From Negadavirga shengliensis (GTDB lineage Bacteria > Bacteroidota > Bacteroidia > Cytophagales > Cyclobacteriaceae): 64,000 nt of DNA. Positions within the stretch are counted from its first letter, which is position 1, and every line of letters starts with the position of its first letter. The stretch lies in the NCBI RefSeq assembly GCF_042652345.1, contig NZ_JBHSJJ010000002.1, forward strand, positions 1 to 64,000. The letters run 5' to 3'. A program made the translations under genes and the position numbers. Of this stretch, positions 51,898 to 62,190 are shown piece after piece. The notes under the pieces are model-generated. The model was given only the letters and a program-made list of their open reading frames with translations, ran no database searches and was not told where the DNA came from.

Positions 51898-54306
51898 ATG
51901 ATCAGAAATTACTTACTCATCGCCTATCGCAACGTCAAAAGATATAAACTGAGGACTTTTGTACATGTCCTGGGACTCTCCCTGGGTATCGCCGTCTGCT
52001 TGCTGGTATTCAGTCTGGTCTATTTTGAGAACAGTTTTGACAAATTTCACCCAGACAAGGAAAAAATTTACCAGGTCAACACCCTGACTTCCTATATGGA
52101 CCAATCCTGGCCCAATAATGGTGTCCCGGTACCTTTGGCCTCGGTCATTCAGGATGAAGTGCCGGAAATCGCGACAAAGACGCAGTTTTATACCTTATGG
52201 GAAGTAAAGGTTCAGGATCCGGAAAAAGACCGCATATATCAGGGTGGCGATGTGATTTTGGCAGACAACGGTTTTTTTGAAATATTTCCGAGAAATTGGC
52301 TGGCCGGCGATCCCAAACAAGCGCTATCAGGCCTAAATCAAACCGTGTTGACCGCTTCCTCAGCAGAAAAATACTTCAGTGGCCTCTCTCCTACGGAAGT
52401 AATCGGCAAAGAATTAACCTATTACTTTTTTGACACTGTTTACACGCAGGTAACCGGAGTAGTTGCCGATTTCTCCGAAAACACGGATATCATGTTTACG
52501 GATTTCATTTCCCTTCAACACATGTCCACGGATTCCAAAAAGAAGTTTTATCAAACCGATAACTGGAATTCGGTCAATTCATCTTCTCAGCTCTTTGTCA
52601 AACTGTATCATGAGGCCCAAAAAAAGGCGGCTGAGAAAAAACTTTTGGCTATCGTGGAAAAGCATGTACCCAGTGAGGATGAAAACAGGAACATGGAATT
52701 TTCCTTGCTTCCTCTGAAAGAATTGCATTTTCAGTCCAACTTCGACAGGCCCAGTGCCAGCAAGACCGTACTGAAAGGCTTGATCATCATTGGTGTTTTC
52801 ATTTTGGTATTGGCCAGCATCAACTTTATCAACCTGGAAACCGCCCAGTCCATTGTCAGGTCGAAAGAGGTGGGGATCAGGAAAACCTTGGGCAGCAGCA
52901 GACCGCAGCTTATCTTTCAGTTTCTCGCTGAAACCGCCTTGATCGTAGGCCTCTCCCTGCTGTTGGGGATTTTTATATGTGAAATGCTGGGAAGGTATTT
53001 TCAGGAGTTTTTGCCAAAAACCTTTGACATCAATTACCTGTCTTCCAGCACCATAGGCTTCATGGTAGTGGCAGGCATTGCGCTGACCTTGATTTCAGGA
53101 TTTTTTCCTTCCCTGATCCTGTCTGCTTTTCAGCCCCAACAAGCTCTCAAAAAAGCATTCAAGAACCCGAAAGGCTTTTCAATAGGACATTTCATCCAAA
53201 AAAACCTCACCGTTTTCCAGTTTGCCCTTTCCATAGGTTTCATCATCGCTGTTTTGGTCGTTTCTTCCCAAATCAAATATTTGACGGAAAAGGATTTGGG
53301 TTTTGACAAAGAGCACATCGTGTATGTCAGGCTCCCTTTTTCCGCGCCGCAGCATCAGGCAGAAAGCTTCAAAAACACCATTGATCAGCAAAATTCCGTG
53401 AAATACTCCAGTCTTGGAAACGATATGATCGCTTCTATGGCCTTATGGACTTCAATTGTCACGGTGGAAAAAGAGGATGAAAAAACAGAATACGAGGTAC
53501 AGGTCAAGACCATAGATAAAGACTACCTTGATGTATATCATGCGTTGCCCCTTGCGGGTAACAATCTTCGGGAAGTGGAGCATGAAATTTTGATCAATCA
53601 AAACTTCGTCACTGATCTGGGATTTGAAATACCGGAAGAAGCAGTTGGAAAGTTTGTTAACTGGAACGACGCTGATTATATAATAGTAGGTGTGGTCCCT
53701 AATTTTCATTCAAGGCATTTAAGAGAAAAAATCCTCCCCATGGTCATGGTTTACAAACCGGACAATGCCAAAACGTTGAATATCAGGCTACAGGAGGGAA
53801 CGGATCTCCTGGAGACCAAAGCCACTCTGGATACCTTGCTCCATTCTTTTTTCCCATCAGATGAACTGGAATTTCAGTTCTTTGATGAGACCATAGCCAA
53901 TTTTTATAAATCCGAATACCAGTTTCGGAAAGTCCTGACCATGGCGACGCTGATGGCTCTGGTCATCAGTCTTCTGGGTTTGTTTGCCCTTACCTCTTTT
54001 ACCATCGCACAAAAGACCAAAGAGATCAGTATCAGAAAAATACTGGGAGCCACTGTCTCACAAATCCTTCTGGGTATTTCCAAAGAATATGTTGTGCTGC
54101 TCATCCTTTCCTTCTTCCTCGGGGCCGTGCCCGCATGGTACCTTCTGGGCAGTTGGCTGGAGGATTTTCAATTCCGTATAAACATGCCGATGGAAATGTA
54201 TGCCCTGGCCGGATTGGGTACATTGATGACCAGCTTGTTCATAGTGGCCCTGCACGGATACAAAGTGGCCCAAAAGAATCCGGCCGAGGTGTTGCAAAGC
54301 GAATAG
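51898..54306 (+). CDS. Permease P10, most divergent double FtsX/MacB-like
   Basis: 802 residues; N-terminus MIRNYLLIAYRNVKRYKL. Loop motifs are KEVGIRKTLGSSR (about 323) and KEISIRKILGAT (about 708). The tail is NPAEVLQSE, unlike the NPVESLRSE of its relatives. It has a site of its own (S7), and the ECF sigma gene follows 157 bp later. Topology is as in P1. Confidence 0.9.
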   Translation: MIRNYLLIAYRNVKRYKLRTFVHVLGLSLGIAVCLLVFSLVYFENSFDKFHPDKEKIYQVNTLTSYMDQSWPNNGVPVPLASVIQDEVPEIATKTQFYTLWEVKVQDPEKDRIYQGGDVILADNGFFEIFPRNWLAGDPKQALSGLNQTVLTASSAEKYFSGLSPTEVIGKELTYYFFDTVYTQVTGVVADFSENTDIMFTDFISLQHMSTDSKKKFYQTDNWNSVNSSSQLFVKLYHEAQKKAAEKKLLAIVEKHVPSEDENRNMEFSLLPLKELHFQSNFDRPSASKTVLKGLIIIGVFILVLASINFINLETAQSIVRSKEVGIRKTLGSSRPQLIFQFLAETALIVGLSLLLGIFICEMLGRYFQEFLPKTFDINYLSSSTIGFMVVAGIALTLISGFFPSLILSAFQPQQALKKAFKNPKGFSIGHFIQKNLTVFQFALSIGFIIAVLVVSSQIKYLTEKDLGFDKEHIVYVRLPFSAPQHQAESFKNTIDQQNSVKYSSLGNDMIASMALWTSIVTVEKEDEKTEYEVQVKTIDKDYLDVYHALPLAGNNLREVEHEILINQNFVTDLGFEIPEEAVGKFVNWNDADYIIVGVVPNFHSRHLREKILPMVMVYKPDNAKTLNIRLQEGTDLLETKATLDTLLHSFFPSDELEFQFFDETIANFYKSEYQFRKVLTMATLMALVISLLGLFALTSFTIAQKTKEISIRKILGATVSQILLGISKEYVVLLILSFFLGAVPAWYLLGSWLEDFQFRINMPMEMYALAGLGTLMTSLFIVALHGYKVAQKNPAEVLQSE

Positions 54307-54462
54307 CATTTTGAAGCAAAACGGGTTATTGATATGGTCCATTCCTACTAATGCATCAGAAAGATTCACACAAACATGTGATTTCACCTGGCCGGTGCTG
54401 TGACGAAATTTGTTTTGTCCCTTTTAAAAACACAAACACTTGACAATCAAAACAAACCCATC

Positions 54463-55032
54463 ATGAAAACCAATGAGTGGTATACGGAAAAGCGGCTTTA
54501 CCTGGGATGCCTGGTGCGGGATCCCATCGCTCAAAAAGAGGTATATGAAAGGTATTCCCCAAAAATGTATGTCCTTTGTTTCCGGTATGTCAAAGAAACG
54601 GCAACAGCAGAGGACATACTTATCATAGGCTTTATGAAAGTCTTCGAAAAAATTCATCAATTCAGGGAAACAGGAAGCTTCGCCGGATGGATCAGAAGAA
54701 TCATGGTCAACGAATGCCTGATGTACCTGGAAAAAGAAAAAAGCCTCTATAATGAAATAGGGCTGGATGGTGCTTTATCCCCTACCGTCGACCGTATTCC
54801 CGGAGACGATTTGGCGGTCGAAGACTTGATGAAACTTATCAACAGCCTCCCCCTGGGATACAGGACGGTCTTCAACCTGTTTGCCATAGAGGGCTTCCCC
54901 CATCATGAAATAGCGGAAAAACTCCATATCAGTGAAAATACCTCAAAATCCCAATTGAGCAGAGCGAGGGCTCTCCTCCAAAAAATGATCACCAAAGAAC
55001 GGCAGGAAAATCACCACTTAATACCTTCTTGA
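54463..55032 (+). CDS. ECF-type RNA polymerase sigma factor
   Basis: 189 residues from ATG 54463; a longer frame from 54400 is less likely because MKTNEWYTEKRLYLGCLVRD fits the family start. Region 2 is YSPKMYVLCFRYVKETATAEDILIIGFMKVFE, and SFAGWIRRIMVNECLMYLEK follows. Region 4 is LPLGYRTVFNLFAIEGFPHHEIAEKL with a helix-turn-helix to ARALLQKM. No anti-sigma gene is adjacent; the next gene is a lipoprotein. It may control that gene or the permease set. Confidence 0.9.
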   Translation: MKTNEWYTEKRLYLGCLVRDPIAQKEVYERYSPKMYVLCFRYVKETATAEDILIIGFMKVFEKIHQFRETGSFAGWIRRIMVNECLMYLEKEKSLYNEIGLDGALSPTVDRIPGDDLAVEDLMKLINSLPLGYRTVFNLFAIEGFPHHEIAEKLHISENTSKSQLSRARALLQKMITKERQENHHLIPS

Positions 55033-55222
55033 CGGCTTTGGCCCTGCGCATTTTACTGGCTCCAATGATATAATACTCGATGAAGTCAACCAATACTGGC
55101 ACGAAAATACGGTTGATAACTAAAAATTTAACCTTCCGCTACCTGACGAAGGGCTGGGGATAAAAGTTGGCAAAGTAGGATTATCATCCGTATATTGTAC
55201 ATTCCCAACAACTTTTAAGTAA

Positions 55223-56410
55223 ATGAGTAAATATTCAAAGGTTATCCTTTTCATCTCCCCTTATGGTATATTTTTGCTTCTTATCATTATACTGGAAAGC
55301 TGCGGGGGCGAGCCAGAGCGGAGCGAAAGCCCACCGGCTTCTCTCTTGAAGATGGAAATATTGGACTCCCTCATGGTGGATCACATAGGCAGCCTTGCCT
55401 GGTGCGACATCAACGGCGAAAACAATCTTTTTTTGGGAATGGATACCCAAACAAAAGACGTTTTGATCATTGACCGCAACGGCAAAACCCTTCGTACTTT
55501 CAACAAGACTGGGGAATACCCTGAAGCAGTCGGCAGCACGCCTTTTGCCAGCCCAAAATTCAGAAACGGGGATGAATGGATACTGGCTGGTCAAAGAGGC
55601 GTATTTACTTATGATATCCATGATGGCAAGCCGGTAAGCCAGACCCGCCCCGAATTCACGCCGCTCTCCAATGTGTTAAACGTTGATGCAGACTTCATCC
55701 AAACCGCCTCCGAAGAAAAAGCATTGGCGTATTACCCTGGGCGGGAAGGGGAATTCAGCTTCTATACCCGTGCCGAAGGCCTCAAAATGGAATGGATCGA
55801 TTTGAAGAAAAATACCTTCGAAGGTGTCATCCCCTATCCTGAAGCATCCAAGTTCAACAGCGAAGAGGTATACATCATTATCTTTGCCCAACCTGTATTT
55901 GCCACTTCCGGGCAGCAACTCTTTCTGGCGTTTAAAAATGATCCTGTTTTGTATGAATACCATTGGGACAACCTGGAAACCCCGGTGGCGACTTACCCCT
56001 TGGATTTGATGGATTTCCAGCAAAGACCCGGTGTGGATCCCAACAGTGTCAATCTGGGAGCAATCAACATCGATTACAGGGATTTCTTCTTTGGTTCTTT
56101 GGACAAACTTTTTAATTACGAAAACGGCAGTCTTGTCCTCCAATACCGTAATGGCCTAAACCAGGAAAAATACAGTGAACTGTCCAGAACATACCCTGAT
56201 TCCAAGGATTTTTTGTGGAATGCCGGGCTGAATAACAAGACCCGGTTTGCCCTTATCGATAGTCTGGGACAGATCCATGAAATTGGCGCCCCGCCTATTG
56301 TGGGCAGCCTGGAATTTATTGACAACAAAGGTTTTCTCTGGTCCTCTCCCACTGAAACCTTTGAGAGGGATTACGAAGTTATCTACAGGACCCGGCTCAT
56401 ATCGGAATAA
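55223..56410 (+). CDS. DUF4221-like beta-propeller lipoprotein
   Basis: 395 residues. The signal is LLLIIILESC with the lipidated Cys near residue 27, followed by GGEPERSES. The body has repeated beta-rich units (DVLIIDRNGKTLRTFNKTGEYPEAVG) typical of DUF4221/6-bladed-propeller lipoproteins common in Cytophagales. The role is unknown, perhaps peptide or carbohydrate binding at the envelope. The region 56411-56600 after it has no gene. Confidence 0.75.
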   Translation: MSKYSKVILFISPYGIFLLLIIILESCGGEPERSESPPASLLKMEILDSLMVDHIGSLAWCDINGENNLFLGMDTQTKDVLIIDRNGKTLRTFNKTGEYPEAVGSTPFASPKFRNGDEWILAGQRGVFTYDIHDGKPVSQTRPEFTPLSNVLNVDADFIQTASEEKALAYYPGREGEFSFYTRAEGLKMEWIDLKKNTFEGVIPYPEASKFNSEEVYIIIFAQPVFATSGQQLFLAFKNDPVLYEYHWDNLETPVATYPLDLMDFQQRPGVDPNSVNLGAINIDYRDFFFGSLDKLFNYENGSLVLQYRNGLNQEKYSELSRTYPDSKDFLWNAGLNNKTRFALIDSLGQIHEIGAPPIVGSLEFIDNKGFLWSSPTETFERDYEVIYRTRLISE

Positions 56411-56605
56411 AGATAGGAGTCCAAGAAAAGGCAGAGACCGATTTTCATTACCAATCGGGCGATGTGCGGAATTCACAGGGATCTTTGAGGAGATATGCTG
56501 AAGGCGTTTTCTATGTCAAACCACGGAAGCCGTGGTCGAAAACCAACGAACTACCGTGTTGCACCCCGTTTGTCTCAGAACCAGTCCGAAAATGCCATTA
56601 AAAAA

Positions 56606-56633
56606 GCCACCGCTTATATACATAAACGATGGC
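56606..56633 (-). terminator. Intrinsic terminator of the SusCD unit
   Basis: On the minus strand GCCATCG and CGGTGGC form a 7-bp stem (one G-U pair) around a 14-base loop, followed directly by TTTTTT. It lies 28 bp after the susD-like stop codon, between converging transcripts. Confidence 0.65.
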
Positions 56634-56660
56634 CTTTCGATGGTTAACAAATCACCTAAC

Positions 56661-58493
56661 TTATTCAAATATCTCCGTCAATGGCGGCACATTGTTTTCG
56701 TAGCCTGAATAACCTTTGTTCTGGTTAATGATACCTCTGGTATTGCCGTTGATCGCAGCGGCCGGAATAGGCCACAATACGTGGTAGGGGCTCATGGTAT
56801 AGGTATCGCCATGGCGGGTAAACACGCCTTTATTATAGTAATCGGTTTTCTCCATGATCCTGTCATAGAAGAAGTTGTCGTCCGAGAAATTCTGCATGTT
56901 ATAGGTTTTGCCGTTATAAGCCGGTTTTCCTGTTTTGGCAAAGATATAGGCCATACGGGTCAACTCGGTTTTTCTGGGCTCCTCATAATACAGTTCTCTG
57001 GCCCGCTCGTCCAAAACAGTGCCAATATTGATATCGGCAGCGGTATAAGGCGCACATCCGGCACGGGTTCTTACCGCATTGATATCGGCGGCGGCTTTAT
57101 CCAGTTCATCCTTCCAGGCATAGGCCTCAGCCCTTAGCAAATACGTCTCTGCTAACCTGAAGATATACCAGTCGCTATGACCTCCCTGAGGCTGAACCCT
57201 TTGTGGATCAGGAATATAAAGTTTGTAATGCGGCCAAGAAAACCAGCTTCGAATGGTATCCACCACCAGTAAAGTACCGTTTTCGTCTCTAAACTGGAGA
57301 TTTTTTCCATAATAAGGGTCTTCTCCTTTGATATTGGGGTTATTGTAGACCAAATCCTCCATGTTCATCCAGTTCCCCGGCGCATGTCTAAGGTCATTGG
57401 GATCATCCCAGATCATGGATTGATGGTACCATGTACCGCGGAGACGTCCAATTCCTCTCCCGTATTCCACTACTTGGTTAATTTCGGCCGTCGCTATGTC
57501 AAAAGTTCCCCTGTTTCCGGCAGGTGTATTGATGCCGGAAAACCAAAATGGCACACCTTGCCTCATAGAAGTCATCCCCCCGGAATTGCCATCGGTATCG
57601 ATTCGGTCCATGACCAACAATATTGTCTCCCTGTTGTTGTTCGAGGCCTTGTTCTCCGGCCTGTGCAGATCCCATATCACATTTTTAGTAGGGTCATTGG
57701 CATAACTCCCAAACCGCTCCGTCATCAATGCATATGGGCCCTCATCTATTAACCTGCTGGCAGAAGCTATGGCATCATCAAATTCGCCCAAAGCCAGGTT
57801 GATCTTGGTCAGAAGGTGCTGAATGGCTCCCTTGGGGGCTCTACCCCTGTCCACGCCGTCCGGCACCCATTGTTCTGCCCATTCCAGATCCTGTTTCATT
57901 CTTCTGAGGATCACCTCACGGTCGGTAGAATAGAAATCCAGTTTGGGTTCCATCATTTCCTCCAGGACCAAAGGAACATCCCCGAATTGTTGGGTCAGAC
58001 GGTAATACCGCAGAGCCCTGTGGAAATAAGCGGTACCCAAAAGGTGGTTCTTTTCGGCTTCGGATCCATAATCCTGTGGCTCGTCAATACGGGTAATGAT
58101 GGTATTGGCGTATTTAAGCGCCCTGTACCCTTCCAGCCAGTACCAGCCTATCCTGTTGTAATCCGTGTGATTAAGCTGGGCGTCAGGAGTGATCAACAAA
58201 TTCAGATCCTGTGCCGGGCCTGATTTGTCCGTAGTGCCTTCTACCGCCACTTCAGAGAAAATATGTTCCGTGAGAATAGGAGGTGCATCTCCTGTATATT
58301 CATGTCTCATATTCCGCTCACAGGCCACCATGGCACTCCAAAGTCCGCTGGCTTGGTTATAAGAGTTTTCCGGTGTGTAAATGGACAGAGGCTTCGGATC
58401 CAGCCATTCCTCGCTACACCCCATAAAGACAGTCGTAAGGGCCGCAGCCGTCAAAAGTGTACTGATCTTTTTTAGTTTATTGTAGGTTTTCAT
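56661..58493 (-). CDS. SusD/RagB-type outer-membrane lipoprotein
   Basis: 610 residues. The lipobox is VFMGC with Cys26, then SEEWLDPKPLSIYTPENSY, the standard SusD start. TPR-like helices (FHRALRYYRLTQQFGDVPLV) and the C-terminal RagB region (YLLRAEAYAWKDELDKAAADINAVR) are present. It caps the TonB-dependent transporter encoded just upstream and binds its ligand at the cell surface. No enzyme gene is beside it, so the ligand is unknown. Confidence 0.93.
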   Translation of the reverse strand: MKTYNKLKKISTLLTAAALTTVFMGCSEEWLDPKPLSIYTPENSYNQASGLWSAMVACERNMRHEYTGDAPPILTEHIFSEVAVEGTTDKSGPAQDLNLLITPDAQLNHTDYNRIGWYWLEGYRALKYANTIITRIDEPQDYGSEAEKNHLLGTAYFHRALRYYRLTQQFGDVPLVLEEMMEPKLDFYSTDREVILRRMKQDLEWAEQWVPDGVDRGRAPKGAIQHLLTKINLALGEFDDAIASASRLIDEGPYALMTERFGSYANDPTKNVIWDLHRPENKASNNNRETILLVMDRIDTDGNSGGMTSMRQGVPFWFSGINTPAGNRGTFDIATAEINQVVEYGRGIGRLRGTWYHQSMIWDDPNDLRHAPGNWMNMEDLVYNNPNIKGEDPYYGKNLQFRDENGTLLVVDTIRSWFSWPHYKLYIPDPQRVQPQGGHSDWYIFRLAETYLLRAEAYAWKDELDKAAADINAVRTRAGCAPYTAADINIGTVLDERARELYYEEPRKTELTRMAYIFAKTGKPAYNGKTYNMQNFSDDNFFYDRIMEKTDYYNKGVFTRHGDTYTMSPYHVLWPIPAAAINGNTRGIINQNKGYSGYENNVPPLTEIFE

Positions 58494-58603
58494 ATGTTTA
58501 TAATTTTTTAATAGGCCATATGGAATATCGCATGATAGATAATCATCCCTCCGTGTGGCGACCTCGTCATGCTCGATTTCATCTTTTTTCAGGTTTAGTC
58601 ATT

Positions 58604-61600
58604 TTACAAAGTCAGATCAATTCCCAAAGTCCAGATTCTCGGGATGGGCCCGGACACGGAGGATCCTCCCAGATCATGTGGGGAGACCGATTTTTCTGGA
58701 TCCCAGAAGTTCCATTCCGGGGCATAGAAACCGACGTTTCTCACCGTGAAATACAGTCTTAAACTGCTGACTTTGGCTTTTTCCAACACCGGTTGGGGGA
58801 CATTGTAACCCATGGAGATGTTTTCAAGCCGGATAAAGGAACGCTTACGGTATACGTTAAACCCGCCTGCGCCACCTTCACTGGAATACAACCTGGCCCA
58901 TTCGTTGTTGGGGTTTTCTTCTGTCCAATAGGGGGTCAGGTACGAACTGGTCCTGTCCAAAAAGCCGTCACGGTTTTTCATCTGGTTAAAGCTATCTATA
59001 TGTCCCCAATAGGCATACATCATAAATGACAGGTCAAAATTTCTCGCGATGTTGAATTCATTTCTCAGGCTCCACCTGTAGCGTGGTTCTGAATAGCCCA
59101 AAAACTGCCTGTCGGCATTGGTGAACCGGCCGTCCCCGTTCACATCTTCAACCTTGTAGTCGCCTGGATGCACACCGTACTCGGCGGCGGCATCCGCCTC
59201 ATGTTGCTGCCATATCCCAAGCGTTTTATAATGCCAGACCCTATCAATGGCCTCCCCGATGAACCACCGGTTCTGAATGTCATCCAATTCGTTGCCGTTT
59301 TCGTCCAAATCTCCATACAGACTGATGATTTTGTTTCGATTAAGCTGGAAATTGAACGTGCTGGTCCATGTCAGGTTACGGGTGGTCAGATTGGTGGAGT
59401 TCAGCGTGATCTCCAAACCCTTGTTCTGAATCTCGCCGAGGTTGTCTGTGATCCAGTCAAACCCGATCACATTAGGAAGAGAACGTTCCACCAAGAGGTC
59501 TGTTGTAGAAGTCTGGTAGAACTCAAGGGTACCCCCTAATCTGCTTCTCAAAATGGAGAAATCGAGTCCAAGGTTATAGGATTGGGTCCTTTCCCACTGG
59601 AGAAACCTGTTTTGCATCCTGTTCACCCATAATTGGCTGACAAAATAGAGATCCCCGCTGGGCCGCTGGTAAAAATATTTTCCGGTAGACAGATCGGCCA
59701 GTGCAGCGTATCTCCCGATATCCCGGTTGCCGTTGCTGCCCCAGGAAAGCCTCAGCTTACCAAAATCAAGCCAGTCGATGTCGACAAAGTTTTCATCCGA
59801 AAAGAGCCAGCCCACTGCTGCGGAGTAGAAGTTGGCCCTGGGATTGCTTTGTCCAAAGGCTGAATAGCCGTCACGTCTGGTAGAAAGGGTGGTGGAGTAC
59901 TTCCCGTCGTACGTATAGATCAACCTTGCCATTAAGGCATCACCGGTACTATACTGATCGTGCCGGTTAGAAGCTATTATGGGGTTGACGCCGGCACTGA
60001 GATTGTGATACCCCAGTCTGTCATGTGGCTCAAAACCATTGTTGGATATTTCGCTGTCCCATTGCTGGAATTTTTCGGCGTTGGCCAGCAGGGTCACGTT
60101 GAAGTCATGCTTATCCGCAATGAGTTTTTGCCAGGAAAGAATATTATCAACCTGCCAATAATAGGTTTTTTGGTTCCGCCTGGAAGCGTTTCCGCCTCTC
60201 GCTCCCCAATCTGCGTGGGCCGCTGATTCATGATTATACCGCTCGAAGAACGTCAATCTGGGCGTGAAATTAGTCCTGAAGTTAAAACCAAAAGGAAGGT
60301 TAATAGAAGCGTACAACGTTGAATTAATCGTGAACTCTTTCTGTAGTCTGTCGATATGACTCCTGGCATACGAAGGGTGATTACCCCCACTCGCCTCATC
60401 ATTTGGCCTCCATTTGTACGTTCCATCCTCGTTGAACTCGGAACCCCAAGGGGAAAGGGTTCGGAGGAGATTCCAGTTTACCGGCACCTGGCTCTCGTCC
60501 CTGTCGGCAAACTGCGTGTTCATCCCCACCGTAAGAAACTTATTGACCTTGCCTTCCAAATTAACCCTGCTCCTGAATGTTTTGAACTCATCACCCACCA
60601 CTACGCCTTCATTGTGCAGGTAGCCGAGCGACCAATAATATTGGAAGTCATCCTTTCTTCCCGAAAGGCTCACCGTGTGATCCTGTCTCAATCCATTTTG
60701 AAAAACTTTGTCATACCAGTTGACCGAACGGCCATTCATGTAGTTTTCTATTTCCACCGGCTGCATGTTCAAACGCTGCAACCAAACCCTAACGGGGTCT
60801 CCAGAGGAACCGTCGTAAGCCATCCACTGCTCCTGGGAAACATTGCTTGGCAGATTTCTCGGATCGGAAAACTGATGAGGCTGGTATCCTCCCGCGTTGA
60901 TGCTTTTCATCACATCTTCCCGCCATGAGATAAATTCATGGGGACCATAGACGTCGGGGAACGTCGCCATGCTGGTCAGGCCCACATTGGAGTTGATGTT
61001 GATGACGGAGCGTCCTTCCTTACCCCTTCTTGTGGTGATCAGGATGACCCCGTTGGCGGATTTGGCCCCAAATACTGCGGCAGCGCTGGCGTCTTTCAGT
61101 ACCTCAAGGTTTTCTATGTCATTGGGATTGATGTCAGCCAGTTGTCCGTAATAAATCGCTCCATCCACTACCAGAAGCGGGCTTCTGTTGGCGTTCAAGG
61201 AACTCCGTCCCCTTACTTCCAGGGAGCCTCCTCCTTTGGCGGTGGCATCCATACCGACAATCAGGCCCGGTGCATTTGCCCGGAGAATGTCCTGTACAGA
61301 GTTGGGGTTTTCGTTCAGGAATTTGTCGGCATTAACCGAGGAAACCGCACCGGTGATATCCCTTTTTTTGGCTGTACCATAGCCAATAACCACCACTTCC
61401 TCCAGTGAAGAAGTATCCAGTTGCAAAGTGATATTGATTTCTGACTGGTTTTCTACCACAACCGTTTGGGATACATAACCAATATATGACACCGTGATCT
61501 CAGATCCTTCCGGCACCGTAAGAGAGTATTTTCCGTCCAAGTCAGTTGCAGTTCCTGTGCTCGTTCCCCTTACAAAAACAGTGGCGCCGGGAATCGGATC

Positions 61601-62047
61601 ACCCTCTTCATCCACCACCGTACCCGATATGGTGATGTCCACTTCGTTGATATTGATCGAAACCGGATTAGCTCCTGCCCTTTTCGATTTGTTGACGTGG
61701 ATGTTGTAATTGACCTGCTTGAAATCCAAACCAAATTGCTTTGAAATCGTTTCCAACAGTTCGTATACATTATCAGGATGGCTTCCAACATGTACTTTTT
61801 CTTTTTTGTCGAAATTTCTGTTTGTATACACAAAATTGAAACCGGTGTTTTTTTCTATGGTTCTGAAACACTGCATCAGAGAAAGACCGTCTATGGAAAA
61901 ATCGACTTTGACTTCATCGATTGCCTTAATTTGATCATTTACGTTCACGTCAGCGGAAACTGCCGGAACCCATAAACAAGAAGCAAATAAGTATAGACAG
62001 CATGCAAATACTTTCTTCTTGCAATCCTTTAGTAATTTGTTTATCAT
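58604..62047 (-). CDS. SusC/RagA-type TonB-dependent transporter with STN domain
   Basis: 1147 residues. After a signal peptide come an STN domain (about 45-115, SLMQCFRTIEKNTGFNFVYT), a carboxypeptidase-regulatory-like beta domain (about 134-220, ISGTVVDEEGDPIPGATVFV), the TonB-linked plug (SLEEVVVIGYGTAKKRDITG), and a 22-strand barrel ending GIDLTL. The STN domain signals ligand occupancy to a FecR protein, and the fecR-like gene directly upstream fits this. It imports an oligosaccharide or peptide in partnership with the SusD-like protein. Confidence 0.95.
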   Translation of the reverse strand: MINKLLKDCKKKVFACCLYLFASCLWVPAVSADVNVNDQIKAIDEVKVDFSIDGLSLMQCFRTIEKNTGFNFVYTNRNFDKKEKVHVGSHPDNVYELLETISKQFGLDFKQVNYNIHVNKSKRAGANPVSININEVDITISGTVVDEEGDPIPGATVFVRGTSTGTATDLDGKYSLTVPEGSEITVSYIGYVSQTVVVENQSEINITLQLDTSSLEEVVVIGYGTAKKRDITGAVSSVNADKFLNENPNSVQDILRANAPGLIVGMDATAKGGGSLEVRGRSSLNANRSPLLVVDGAIYYGQLADINPNDIENLEVLKDASAAAVFGAKSANGVILITTRRGKEGRSVININSNVGLTSMATFPDVYGPHEFISWREDVMKSINAGGYQPHQFSDPRNLPSNVSQEQWMAYDGSSGDPVRVWLQRLNMQPVEIENYMNGRSVNWYDKVFQNGLRQDHTVSLSGRKDDFQYYWSLGYLHNEGVVVGDEFKTFRSRVNLEGKVNKFLTVGMNTQFADRDESQVPVNWNLLRTLSPWGSEFNEDGTYKWRPNDEASGGNHPSYARSHIDRLQKEFTINSTLYASINLPFGFNFRTNFTPRLTFFERYNHESAAHADWGARGGNASRRNQKTYYWQVDNILSWQKLIADKHDFNVTLLANAEKFQQWDSEISNNGFEPHDRLGYHNLSAGVNPIIASNRHDQYSTGDALMARLIYTYDGKYSTTLSTRRDGYSAFGQSNPRANFYSAAVGWLFSDENFVDIDWLDFGKLRLSWGSNGNRDIGRYAALADLSTGKYFYQRPSGDLYFVSQLWVNRMQNRFLQWERTQSYNLGLDFSILRSRLGGTLEFYQTSTTDLLVERSLPNVIGFDWITDNLGEIQNKGLEITLNSTNLTTRNLTWTSTFNFQLNRNKIISLYGDLDENGNELDDIQNRWFIGEAIDRVWHYKTLGIWQQHEADAAAEYGVHPGDYKVEDVNGDGRFTNADRQFLGYSEPRYRWSLRNEFNIARNFDLSFMMYAYWGHIDSFNQMKNRDGFLDRTSSYLTPYWTEENPNNEWARLYSSEGGAGGFNVYRKRSFIRLENISMGYNVPQPVLEKAKVSSLRLYFTVRNVGFYAPEWNFWDPEKSVSPHDLGGSSVSGPIPRIWTLGIDLTL

Positions 62048-62190
62048 TTTTTATCGGGTTTTGTTAATCAATAAGTTAATCGCCCCCTATTTCTTTTATT
62101 ATGAAATCGATTTCATTCCGGGGCAAAATAAAAGCCTTAATGCTAACTGGTATCAAACGGACACTTTTTCATGGTTCTTGGTTTTGGTGT

